From assembly GCA_019594235.1 (NCBI GenBank), contig JAFDTG010000084.1, positions 1-6,647 on the forward strand: 6,647 nucleotides of DNA, in the 5' to 3' direction. This DNA is from Candidatus Saliniplasma halalkaliphilum. GTDB lineage: Archaea; Thermoplasmatota; Thermoplasmata; Halarchaeoplasmatales; Halarchaeoplasmataceae. Of this stretch, positions 1-4,553 are shown piece by piece. Every line of letters begins with the position of its first letter. Positions within the stretch are counted from its first letter, which is position 1. Under the pieces are notes generated by a model. It was not told the origin of the DNA. It saw only the letters and a program-made list of their open reading frames with translations, and searched no databases. The position numbers and the translations under genes are program-made.

Positions 1-66
1 ACTTATAACTCACCTAATCGAGAAGGCGGTGTTCTAGATATAATCCCAGGCGATGATGATGATTTT
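1..66. repeat. left arm of a perfect 66-bp inverted repeat
   Basis: Bases 1-66 are the exact reverse complement of 196-261 (each position n pairs with 262-n). Identity ends sharply at 67/195. On the other side it ends only because the window begins, so the true arm may be longer. The 129-bp spacer (67-195) is unique. The arm overlaps the end of the gamma-glutamylcyclotransferase-like gene. Confidence 0.97.
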
Positions 67-387
67 TCCAAGGATCACGGGTATGTATTGTCTTCTATAA
101 ACCCCGACTTCTCTGTTATCGTGGATCTCTCTCCCTTCGAACTCGTCCAACTTCTCTAGACTTTTACAATCAACAGTGTACACTATTCCCTTTACAAAAT
201 CATCATCATCGCCTGGGATTATATCTAGAACACCGCCTTCTCGATTAGGTGAGTTATAAGTAAAAGCAAGTTTCCATCCAGGTAATTTTGCTTTGTCCAT
301 ACTAAATATATTAGCTCCTCTACCCTTCATTTGATTTACATTCAGATTACTACCATAAGCGAAATAGTCTATTTTCTTTTCAAACAT
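34..387 (-). CDS. gamma-glutamylcyclotransferase-like (GGCT/AIG2 fold) protein, C-terminus suspect
   Basis: This is a 117-residue protein with the hallmarks of the gamma-glutamylcyclotransferase-like fold. They are YGSN at residues 11-14 (glutamyl-group binding loop), a GVLDIIPG-type strand at 52-59, GIVY at 67-70 and LDEFEG at 80-85, where the family keeps its catalytic acid (probably E84). Family members release 5-oxoproline from gamma-glutamyl compounds, but the substrate here cannot be read from sequence. The ATG at 385-387 is well supported by a GGTGA ribosome binding site 5 nt upstream. The last 10 codons and the stop (residues 108-117) lie exactly inside the left arm of a perfect 66-bp inverted repeat, whose right arm encodes residues 43-64 of this same protein. 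The C-terminus may therefore be produced by a fold-back artefact. Against that, its final AWDYI resembles the usual family ending, so a real end is not excluded. The family is fairly sure; the 3' end is not. Confidence 0.75.
   Translation of the reverse strand: MFEKKIDYFAYGSNLNVNQMKGRGANIFSMDKAKLPGWKLAFTYNSPNREGGVLDIIPGDDDDFVKGIVYTVDCKSLEKLDEFEGREIHDNREVGVYRRQYIPVILGKIIIIAWDYI
196..261. repeat. right arm of the 66-bp inverted repeat, inside the GGCT-like gene
   Basis: This arm is the coding copy: on the minus strand it encodes residues 43-64 of the cyclotransferase-like protein, in its conserved core. It is therefore the original copy, and the arm at 1-66 is the derived one. A short A-rich microhomology (AAAA) sits at the inner boundary. 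Confidence 0.95.
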
Positions 388-392
388 CTAGT

Positions 393-398
393 TCACCC
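393..398 (-). promoter_or_regulatory. ribosome binding site of the GGCT-like gene
   Basis: The minus strand reads GGGTGA, 5 nt before the ATG at 387. It matches the anti-Shine-Dalgarno end of archaeal 16S rRNA and fixes this start. Confidence 0.75.
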
Positions 399-468
399 AC
401 TATATGTAAGATAAAATCATAATGGGGCCTTTATTAAAAAATGTTTTGTATATTTTGATATATCTATC

Positions 469-639
469 CTACCAATAATCTTCTCGGACTTCCATCTGGA
501 TGTCGTCGTAGACCATCTCTAGAAGGTACTCCATGTTCTCATTTTCGTACTCTTCATATCTTCCTTTATCTAGTTGAACTTTGGCTTTTAGTATATCGTT
601 TTGCCTTACTATTTCTATCGAGCAAATATCTTCTTCCAT
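469..639 (-). CDS. small acidic protein of unknown function (56 aa)
   Basis: The minus strand holds an intact 57-codon frame starting MEEDICSIEIVRQND and ending in EVREDYW before TAG. The protein is rich in Glu/Asp, mostly predicted helical from its composition, with no signal peptide, no membrane segment and a single Cys. I do not recognise a family. Support for a real gene comes from context. An AGGTGA ribosome binding site lies 7 nt before the ATG, and a TATA-like box (678-690) lies at the right distance. The frame also fills most of the gap between the cyclotransferase-like gene (81 bp downstream, same strand) and the hairpin array. The two genes may be co-transcribed, although a T-run follows the stop. 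A chance ORF cannot be excluded at this length. Confidence 0.65.
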   Translation of the reverse strand: MEEDICSIEIVRQNDILKAKVQLDKGRYEEYENENMEYLLEMVYDDIQMEVREDYW

Positions 640-646
640 GGGATTT

Positions 647-652
647 TCACCT
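647..652 (-). promoter_or_regulatory. ribosome binding site of the 56-aa ORF
   Basis: The minus strand reads AGGTGA, 7 nt before the ATG at 639. It is a near-perfect complement to the archaeal 16S rRNA 3' end and a main argument that this short frame is translated. Confidence 0.7.
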
Positions 653-677
653 ATCCGTTTGTGGCGATAATGAACGC

Positions 678-690
678 GTATATATAATTA
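678..690 (-). promoter_or_regulatory. TATA box of the 56-aa ORF promoter
   Basis: The minus strand reads TAATTATATATAC. Its centre is about 45 bp before the ATG, which would put the transcript start near 658 and leave a leader of roughly 20 nt that still contains the ribosome binding site. It lies just outside the hairpin array, so transcription of the small gene appears separate from it. Confidence 0.55.
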
Positions 691-714
691 CCCCCTTAGT
701 CTGCGAAAAAAACG

Positions 715-781
715 ATTCGTCAAAATCCCTATCGACAGCGAGGATAAAGACGAATAAATGAATTAAGTGAATTTATTAGTC
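715..781. repeat. two overlapping imperfect palindromes at the distal edge of the hairpin array
   Basis: Palindrome one: ATTCGTC (715-721) pairs with GACGAAT (749-755), and inside it ATCC (725-728) pairs with GGAT (742-745), separated by symmetrical AAA internal loops. Palindrome two reuses the same right arm: GACGAATAAAT (749-759) pairs with ATTTATTAGTC (771-781), with one mismatch and an 11-nt loop. Its GTC in turn opens the first tetraloop hairpin of the array. Sharing of arms makes the hairpins mutually exclusive alternatives. Confidence 0.7.
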
Positions 782-819
782 GGAAAGCTTACGCTTTCTA
801 ATTGCCTATAAAAAATAAA

Positions 820-893
820 ATTTTTTATAGACCTGTCAGAATACTGCCGTATTCTAACTGCCCATTAAAAATCAAAGATTTTATAATGGACCC
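820..893 (+). repeat. 74-bp perfect direct repeat, copy 1
   Basis: This segment covers the loop-side half of one triloop hairpin, a complete tetraloop hairpin and the next triloop hairpin. It recurs without a change at 989-1062, 169 bp further on. The units between the copies differ, so the identity points to a recent duplication or conversion inside the array. Confidence 0.95.
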
Positions 894-988
894 GTCAGAA
901 AATTAAACATTTTCTAACTCACCACTAATCACAGATTAGTGGACCCCTCAGAATGTTAACACATTCTAATTGCATATAAAAAAATAAG

Positions 989-1062
989 ATTTTTTATAGA
1001 CCTGTCAGAATACTGCCGTATTCTAACTGCCCATTAAAAATCAAAGATTTTATAATGGACCC
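989..1062 (+). repeat. 74-bp perfect direct repeat, copy 2
   Basis: Identical to 820-893. Its right end runs into a copy of the tRNA-Ala 3' end (1054-1069), whereas copy 1 runs into the next array unit. Confidence 0.95.
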
Positions 1063-1069
1063 AGTGGGA
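1054..1069 (-). repeat. direct copy of the tRNA-Ala 3' end (16 bp)
   Basis: AATGGACCCAGTGGGA here is identical to 1159-1174, which is the end of the acceptor and T stems of tRNA-Ala plus two flanking bases. The two copies bracket 105 bp of hairpin sequence. The array repeats a shorter piece (GGGTCCA on the minus strand) at several triloop hairpins. Confidence 0.9.
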
Positions 1070-1072
1070 CGA

Positions 1073-1119
1073 GGGAATTTTCGAAGAAAATTTCCGAGCG
1101 TGAGGAATTTATTCCTCAC
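1073..1119. repeat. triloop and tetraloop hairpin pair next to tRNA-Ala
   Basis: GGGAATTTTC (1073-1082) pairs with GAAAATTTCC (1086-1095) around a GAA triloop, with one G-T wobble. GTGAGGAA (1100-1107) pairs perfectly with TTCCTCAC (1112-1119) around TTTA. The pair keeps the triloop/tetraloop alternation of the main array but has unrelated stem sequence, so it looks like a diverged unit. Confidence 0.75.
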
Positions 1120-1131
1120 AGTTTTCAAATG

Positions 1132-1172
1132 CCACTGGGGACATTTGAGCGAAGCGAAAATGGACCCAGTGG
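1132..1172. repeat. palindrome formed by the tRNA-Ala 3' end and its inverted copy
   Basis: CCACTGGGGACATTT (1132-1146) pairs with AAATGGACCCAGTGG (1158-1172), which is the tRNA 3' end, leaving an 11-nt loop. Thirteen of fifteen positions pair; the two that do not are adjacent G/A oppositions. In a minus-strand transcript this hairpin would compete with folding of the tRNA acceptor and T arms until the 3' trailer is cut. Confidence 0.8.
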
Positions 1173-1234
1173 GATTTGAACCCACGGCCTCAACCTTGCA
1201 AAGGTCGCGATCTTCCGAACTGATCTATGGGCCC
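1161..1234 (-). tRNA. tRNA-Ala (anticodon TGC)
   Basis: The minus strand folds as a complete 74-nt cloverleaf. The acceptor is GGGCCCA/TGGGTCC with the G3-U70 wobble that identifies alanine tRNAs, and the discriminator is A. The D arm is GATC/GATC around AGTTCGGAA. The anticodon stem is CGACC/GGTTG with loop TTTGCAA, which puts TGC at the anticodon. The T arm is GTGGG/CCCAC around TTCAAAT. No intron is present and CCA is not encoded (TTTTCG follows), so CCA must be added after processing. It lies downstream of rps10 on the same strand. Both its ends are echoed in neighbouring palindromes. Confidence 0.97.
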
Positions 1235-1250
1235 ACGAACGAATGTGAGC

Positions 1251-1297
1251 GGGTGCATAGATATTTAGAGCTTGGCTCTGAAACTATCTATGGGCCC
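1251..1297. repeat. palindrome carrying copies of the tRNA-Ala 5' end
   Basis: This is a 47-bp hairpin just ahead of the tRNA. GGGTGCATAGATA (1251-1263) pairs with TATCTATGGGCCC (1285-1297) with one mismatch and one wobble, and inside it AGAGC (1267-1271) pairs with GCTCT (1275-1279) around TTG. The outer right arm contains ATCTATGGGCCC (1286-1297), identical to the tRNA 5' end at 1223-1234. The left arm is therefore an inverted copy of the tRNA 5' end differing at two adjacent bases. Confidence 0.85.
1262..1269 (-). promoter_or_regulatory. possible TATA box for tRNA-Ala, inside the palindrome
   Basis: The minus strand reads TCTAAATA about 30 bp before tRNA position 1, a suitable distance for an archaeal TATA element with a short leader. 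It lies wholly within the 47-bp hairpin, so the hairpin would supply the promoter. Co-transcription from rps10 is the alternative. Confidence 0.35.
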
Positions 1298-1333
1298 GTG
1301 AATCAACTTCAGTGAATACGCAAAGGCATCCAC

Positions 1334-1362
1334 TATCAGATTCTAAAGACGTTAATCTGATA
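1334..1362 (-). terminator. hairpin after rps10, possible terminator or processing site
   Basis: TATCAGATT (1334-1342) and AATCTGATA (1354-1362) form a perfect 9-bp stem with an 11-nt loop, starting about 30 bp beyond the rps10 stop. No T-run follows on the minus strand, so it is not a classic terminator. It may instead be another member of the local palindromes. Confidence 0.3.
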
Positions 1363-1392
1363 ACTTGTTAGTAATTAGGAAGAAAATGGGTT

Positions 1393-1704
1393 TTAATTTC
1401 GAAGTACGATCTCTATGTGTACTTCGTCAGGTACTTGTATACGCATGAGTTGTCTCAATGCTCTTTCGTCTGCATCGATGTCGATGAGTCTTTTATGGAC
1501 TCTCATCTCCCATCGTTCCCAGGTTTCACAACCTTCTCCATCTGGAGCTTTTCTCACAGGAACCACTAATTTTTTAGTTGGGAGTGGTATAGGACCTTTC
1601 AGTTCCACACCTGTTCTTTCAGAGATCTGTTTGATCTGACCGCAAATCTCCTCTACTTTTTTCGTATCGGTACCGCTTAAAGATATCCTTGCTCTCTGTG
1701 CCAT
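1393..1704 (-). CDS. rps10: 30S ribosomal protein uS10
   Basis: This is a 103-residue archaeal uS10, a protein of the small-subunit head near the A-site side. The family pattern is complete: an N-terminal RARISLSGTD strand (4-13), the GPIPLPTK loop (37-44) followed by LVVPVRKAPDGEG (46-58), and the C-terminal block WEMRVHKRLIDIDA (65-78) with LRQLMRIQVPDEVHIEIVL. Length and both ends fit archaeal homologues. The ATG at 1702-1704 follows a GAGG ribosome binding site by 8 nt. It lies 46 bp behind the EF-1A gene on the same strand, the usual archaeal tuf-rps10 pair, and is probably translated from the same transcript. tRNA-Ala follows downstream. Confidence 0.97.
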   Translation of the reverse strand: MAQRARISLSGTDTKKVEEICGQIKQISERTGVELKGPIPLPTKKLVVPVRKAPDGEGCETWERWEMRVHKRLIDIDADERALRQLMRIQVPDEVHIEIVLRN

Positions 1705-1738
1705 AAATACTTCCTCTTTAAATTAAAGGGGTTAAAGG

Positions 1739-1760
1739 GGAGATGGGTTTTTACATCTCC
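1739..1760 (-). promoter_or_regulatory. hairpin spanning the tuf stop codon
   Basis: GGAGATG (1739-1745) pairs perfectly with CATCTCC (1754-1760) with an 8-nt loop that includes the EF-1A stop codon. On the minus strand a C-rich, T-rich stretch follows. It could mark mRNA processing or partial termination between tuf and rps10, or mask translation signals. Chance is possible for a 7-bp stem. Confidence 0.35.
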
Positions 1761-3028
1761 TTTTCTTTTATATCGATACACTGACCAGCAGCAACCGTTT
1801 GACCCATATCTCTGATAGCGAATCTACCCATCTCTGGGAAGTCCTCTACTCTCTCTAGTGATAGATTTCTTGTGGGCTTTACAGTTACAACTGCTGCATC
1901 CCCGTTCTTGATGAAGTCTGGATTCTCTTCGACGACTTCACCAGTCTTTGGATTCAGTTTCTGTTTGATCTCGATGAATGTACATGCTACCTGAGATGTG
2001 TGTGCATGGAACACCGGTGTGTATCCTTGTGTTATAACACTTGGATGGTCAAGAACTATGATCCTTGCATCGAATGTTTCTGCAACTGTTGGTGGATCGT
2101 CTACAGGACCGGCAACGTCGCCTCTTCTGATATCGTTCTTCCCTACACCTCTAACGTTGAAACCAACGTTGTCACCAGGTTCGGCTTTTGGTATCTCTTC
2201 ATGGTGCTGTTCGATAGATTTTACTTCTCCAGTTACGTTAGCTGGCATGAAGTGTATCTTATCGCCGGGTGTCATTACACCAGTTTCAACTCTACCGACT
2301 GGAACAGTACCTATACCTGTAATGGAATAAACATCCTGGATAGGTAATCTGAGTGGTTTATTCATCGGTTTCTTAGGTGATTTTAAATTGTTGATCGCTT
2401 GGAGGAATGTCTCTCCACTCCACCATGGGATATCATCACTACTGCGTGTTACGTTGTGTCCTTTTAAAGCACTTATCGGTACGATCTGGAACTGTTCATC
2501 CCTGTAACCAACGGATTTCAGGAGTTTTGTTATCTCATCTTGTACCGTGTTGAAACGGTTTTCATCAAACGCTGGTTGGGTTGCATCCATCTTGTTGACG
2601 GCGATAATCAGTTGATCTACACCAAGAGTTCTAGCTAGGAAAGTGTGCTCTCTTGTCTGGGCCATTGGTCCTTCAGGGGCTGCAACTACTAGAACTGCAG
2701 CGTCAGCCTGACTTGTACCAGTGATCATATTTTTAACAAAATCTCTATGACCTGGAGCATCTATAATTGTGAAATAGTACTTATCCGTGTCGAATCTTTT
2801 ATGCATGACATCTATGGTCAATCCTCTTTCCCTTTCTTCTTCCAACTGATCCATTTCCCATGCGAACGCGAATGTGCCTTTTCCTTTCTCTTCAGCTTTC
2901 TTTTTGTATTCGTTGATCACGTGCTCTTTGATAGCCCCTGTTTCGAACAGAGTACGACCTACTAAAGTGGACTTACCATGGTCCACGTGACCTATGAATA
3001 CAAGATTTAGATGTGGTTTTTCTGCCAT
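1751..3028 (-). CDS. tuf: translation elongation factor 1A (EF-1 alpha / aEF1A)
   Basis: This is a 425-residue GTPase that delivers aminoacyl-tRNA to the ribosomal A site. All GTP-binding motifs are intact: GHVDHGKS at 13-20, the switch I threonine in RGLTID at 68-73, DAPGH at 90-94, NKMD at 145-148 and SAL at 186-188. The two beta-barrel domains follow (from about 220 and 325). The region after DAPGH reads APEGPMAQTREH, without the longer insertion of Crenarchaeota and eukaryotes, which points to a euryarchaeal host. The ATG at 3026-3028 is set by GGAGG 9 nt upstream. Its own TATA box lies at 3072-3083, and rps10 follows 46 bp downstream. Length is normal for archaea and nothing is broken. 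Confidence 0.99.
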   Translation of the reverse strand: MAEKPHLNLVFIGHVDHGKSTLVGRTLFETGAIKEHVINEYKKKAEEKGKGTFAFAWEMDQLEEERERGLTIDVMHKRFDTDKYYFTIIDAPGHRDFVKNMITGTSQADAAVLVVAAPEGPMAQTREHTFLARTLGVDQLIIAVNKMDATQPAFDENRFNTVQDEITKLLKSVGYRDEQFQIVPISALKGHNVTRSSDDIPWWSGETFLQAINNLKSPKKPMNKPLRLPIQDVYSITGIGTVPVGRVETGVMTPGDKIHFMPANVTGEVKSIEQHHEEIPKAEPGDNVGFNVRGVGKNDIRRGDVAGPVDDPPTVAETFDARIIVLDHPSVITQGYTPVFHAHTSQVACTFIEIKQKLNPKTGEVVEENPDFIKNGDAAVVTVKPTRNLSLERVEDFPEMGRFAIRDMGQTVAAGQCIDIKEKEM

Positions 3029-3035
3029 TGTTTAT

Positions 3036-3041
3036 GCCTCC
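3036..3041 (-). promoter_or_regulatory. ribosome binding site of tuf
   Basis: The minus strand reads GGAGGC ahead of the EF-1A ATG, a strong Shine-Dalgarno match suiting a highly expressed gene. Confidence 0.75.
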
Positions 3042-3071
3042 AATAACTATCTTTTTGTCCCTAATGACTTT

Positions 3072-3083
3072 CCATATTTATAG
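3072..3083 (-). promoter_or_regulatory. TATA box of the tuf-rps10 transcript
   Basis: The minus strand reads CTATAAATATGG, preceded by a purine-rich stretch (GATAAAA) that could serve as the TFB recognition element. Its centre is about 50 bp before the ATG, giving a predicted start near 3050 and a short leader that retains the ribosome binding site. Confidence 0.6.
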
Positions 3084-3110
3084 TTTTATCCTTAGAGACC
3101 CTCAATTAGA

Positions 3111-3120
3111 GATATATAGG
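3111..3120 (+). promoter_or_regulatory. TATA box of the GNAT gene
   Basis: GATATATAGG lies about 29 bp before the ATG at 3144. The spacing suggests transcription starts within a few bases of the ATG, that is, a leaderless or nearly leaderless mRNA. Only a weak AGG lies before the start, in keeping with this. Confidence 0.5.
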
Positions 3121-3143
3121 GCGGTATATGTATTTGTAGGTAA

Positions 3144-3614
3144 ATGAGACTCAATATACGTCAAGTAAGAAAATACGAGATCGAAGAACTAGCTGACATG
3201 TGGTACGACCTTGCCCGTATGCACGAAGAGGTCATGGATGGCTATGAACTTGCTGATGATCCAAAAAAGATGTGGATCGATTTCATAAAAGAAGGCATCG
3301 AGAAAGAAGGTATGGTAACCTTCGTAGCTGAAAAGGATGATGAACTTGTTGGTTTTGTAAATACTGTATTGAGAAAAAGGCCACCATTCTTTTTAAAAAG
3401 AAATGTTGGTTTGATACTTGATCTATTCGTTAAAGAGGATGAAAGAGTTGAAGGTATCGGAAGTACACTTGTAGAGGCCGCTGAACGATGGATAAAAAGT
3501 AAAGGGGTGAATCTAGCTGTTCTTACAGTATCCCCAGCAAACCCAGTGGCTTTAGATTTTTGGAACAAAAAGGATTATGAAACATATTTAGAGAAGAAAA
3601 GAAAAGAGTTGTGA
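3144..3614 (+). CDS. GNAT family N-acetyltransferase
   Basis: This is a 156-residue single-domain acetyl-CoA-dependent acetyltransferase of the GNAT superfamily. The central strand and motif A are clear: GLILDLFVKEDER (89-101) running into RVEGIG (101-106), the R-x-x-G-x-G pyrophosphate-binding loop, then the helix GSTLVEAAERWIKSKG. Motif B is VLTVSPANPVALDFWNKKDY (126-145). The substrate (protein N-terminus, amine or small molecule) cannot be told; it is not an obvious RimI. The start is firm because an in-frame TAA directly precedes the ATG. The gene diverges from tuf, and its TGA stop abuts the thiL stop on the other strand. Confidence 0.9.
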   Translation: MRLNIRQVRKYEIEELADMWYDLARMHEEVMDGYELADDPKKMWIDFIKEGIEKEGMVTFVAEKDDELVGFVNTVLRKRPPFFLKRNVGLILDLFVKEDERVEGIGSTLVEAAERWIKSKGVNLAVLTVSPANPVALDFWNKKDYETYLEKKRKEL

Positions 3615-4553
3615 TCAAATTCTAAAGTGGTCATAACCGCCTTTTAACTCAGTTTTTCCACCATCGACAAGATAAACACCGTCTTCTGTGATCTCACCTA
3701 CAACGATATGATCTATATCTTTAATATGTGACAATCTGTCTTTGGGGATGGTAAAAACCAGTTCAAAATCCTCACCACCGGATAGTGCCCAGAACATTGG
3801 ATCTTTATCAAGTATTCTAGCGGCCTCTTTAGTTTTCTCCGAGATCGGAACCTTTTCTTTATGGATCAACGCTCCCACACCGCTTTCTCGACAGATATGA
3901 TTCACCTCGGAGGCTAGTCCATCACTTACATCTATCATAGCGTTAACATGGGGTGCTAATTTTCTTCCTTCTTTGAGTCTGCACTTCGGTTCTAGATGGT
4001 ACTCCGTGTACCCTTCTTTACCGGCTCTAAGCAGGTCTAACCCAGCCCAGCTTTTACCTAGATCACCTGTAACACAAACCACGTCCCCGACTTTAGCGTC
4101 GCCTCTCAAACATAAGTTCTCTTTCTCGACTTTTCCGACAACAACCACGTTGATCACCAAAATATCTCCATGGGTGGTATCTCCGCCTATTATCGTGAGA
4201 CCGTATTCTTTTGAAACCTCCAGCATACCGCTGTATATCTCGTCGATATACTCCACATCGACATCGTCTGGGATAGCTATAGATATCAACCCCCACTCGG
4301 GGTAGCCTCCCATGGCTGCGATATCAGATATGTTCACTACGATAGATTTGTTTCCGATCTGTTTTGGTGTGTGCCAATCCCGGTTAAAGTGATCTCCTGA
4401 TACCAGCATGTCTGTTGTCATCAAAGTATACATGTCACCATCTTCCAATACCGCACAGTCATCACCTATACCTTTTATGAGTCCCTCTTTACTTTCTACT
4501 CTTTCAGCTAATCTGTCAATCAGTCCAAATTCTCCTAATTCATCGATCTTCAT
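3615..4553 (-). CDS. thiL: thiamine-monophosphate kinase ThiL
   Basis: This is a 312-residue ATP-dependent kinase that phosphorylates thiamine phosphate to thiamine diphosphate, the last step of cofactor synthesis. Family motifs appear in order: GIGDDCAVL (28-36), TTDMLVSGDHF (46-56), NISDIAAMGG (74-83, glycine-rich and metal-binding), IGGDTTHGD (122-130), VTGDLG (161-166), IDVSDGL (207-213) and SGGEDFELVF (258-267). The fold is the PurM/AIR-synthase type. The ATG overlaps the thiE stop as ATGA, and GAGG lies 8 nt ahead within thiE, so the two are probably translationally coupled. Length is normal. Its stop meets that of the convergent GNAT gene with no spacer. Confidence 0.97.
   Translation of the reverse strand: MKIDELGEFGLIDRLAERVESKEGLIKGIGDDCAVLEDGDMYTLMTTDMLVSGDHFNRDWHTPKQIGNKSIVVNISDIAAMGGYPEWGLISIAIPDDVDVEYIDEIYSGMLEVSKEYGLTIIGGDTTHGDILVINVVVVGKVEKENLCLRGDAKVGDVVCVTGDLGKSWAGLDLLRAGKEGYTEYHLEPKCRLKEGRKLAPHVNAMIDVSDGLASEVNHICRESGVGALIHKEKVPISEKTKEAARILDKDPMFWALSGGEDFELVFTIPKDRLSHIKDIDHIVVGEITEDGVYLVDGGKTELKGGYDHFRI

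Larger units (their letters stand above)
779..1062. repeat. tandem array of five paired-hairpin units (about 53-59 bp each)
   Basis: Two hairpin types alternate. Type A has a stem of about 7-10 bp with the frame GTCAGAA..TTCTAAC and a 4-5 nt loop beginning T and ending C; copies start near 779, 835, 894, 947 and 1004. Type B has a 9-13 bp stem with a 3-nt loop; copies are at 806-830, 862-889, 922-942, 974-999 and 1031-1058. Linkers are conserved (TGC between A and B, ACCY between B and A). The inner stem bases differ, yet pairing is kept: A stems end in AATAC/GTATT, AATGT/ACATT, AAAAT/ATTTT and AAAGC/GCTTT, and one B stem is CCACTAATC/GATTAGTGG where others are A+T only. This covariation shows that the fold, in RNA or single-stranded DNA, was kept or regenerated. 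No open reading frame of significance runs through it. It lies downstream of the tRNA-Ala gene on that gene's strand. Function unknown. Confidence 0.85.

Noticed and set aside
779..1062. CRISPR array
   Set aside because: Units have no long constant repeat with unique spacers. The variable parts are the halves of palindromes, and the period is uneven (53-59 bp).
779..1062. Integron attC sites, suggested by GTTAGAA/TTCTAAC boxes and hairpin form
   Set aside because: The boxes do not match the GTTRRRY/RYYYAAC core sites, no gene cassettes lie between the units, and no integrase gene is in the window.
1054..1174. Integrated element bounded by tRNA attachment-site repeats
   Set aside because: The 16-bp repeat of the tRNA 3' end brackets only 105 bp of hairpins with no integrase or cargo. 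A relic or small non-autonomous element remains possible but cannot be shown.
994..1185. 63-codon minus-strand frame with MGSNPTGSIF
   Set aside because: It starts inside the tRNA T arm and runs through the hairpins. There is no ribosome binding site and no coding character.
1055..1315. 86-codon plus-strand reading frame with MDPVGFEPTAST
   Set aside because: It is read through the tRNA-Ala gene in antisense and through the palindromes. This peptide pattern is a well-known false product of tRNA T-arm sequence.
1298..1392. C/D box small RNA between rps10 and tRNA-Ala
   Set aside because: CTGA boxes occur, but no matching RTGATGA C box with suitable spacing was found. Only a 9-bp hairpin is supported.
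1998..2347. Two plus-strand frames of 110 and 115 codons
   Set aside because: Both are antisense to the strongly conserved EF-1A coding sequence and resemble no protein.
3973..4305. 110-codon plus-strand frame opposite thiL
   Set aside because: It is a shadow of the conserved ThiL frame, low in complexity and without start signals.
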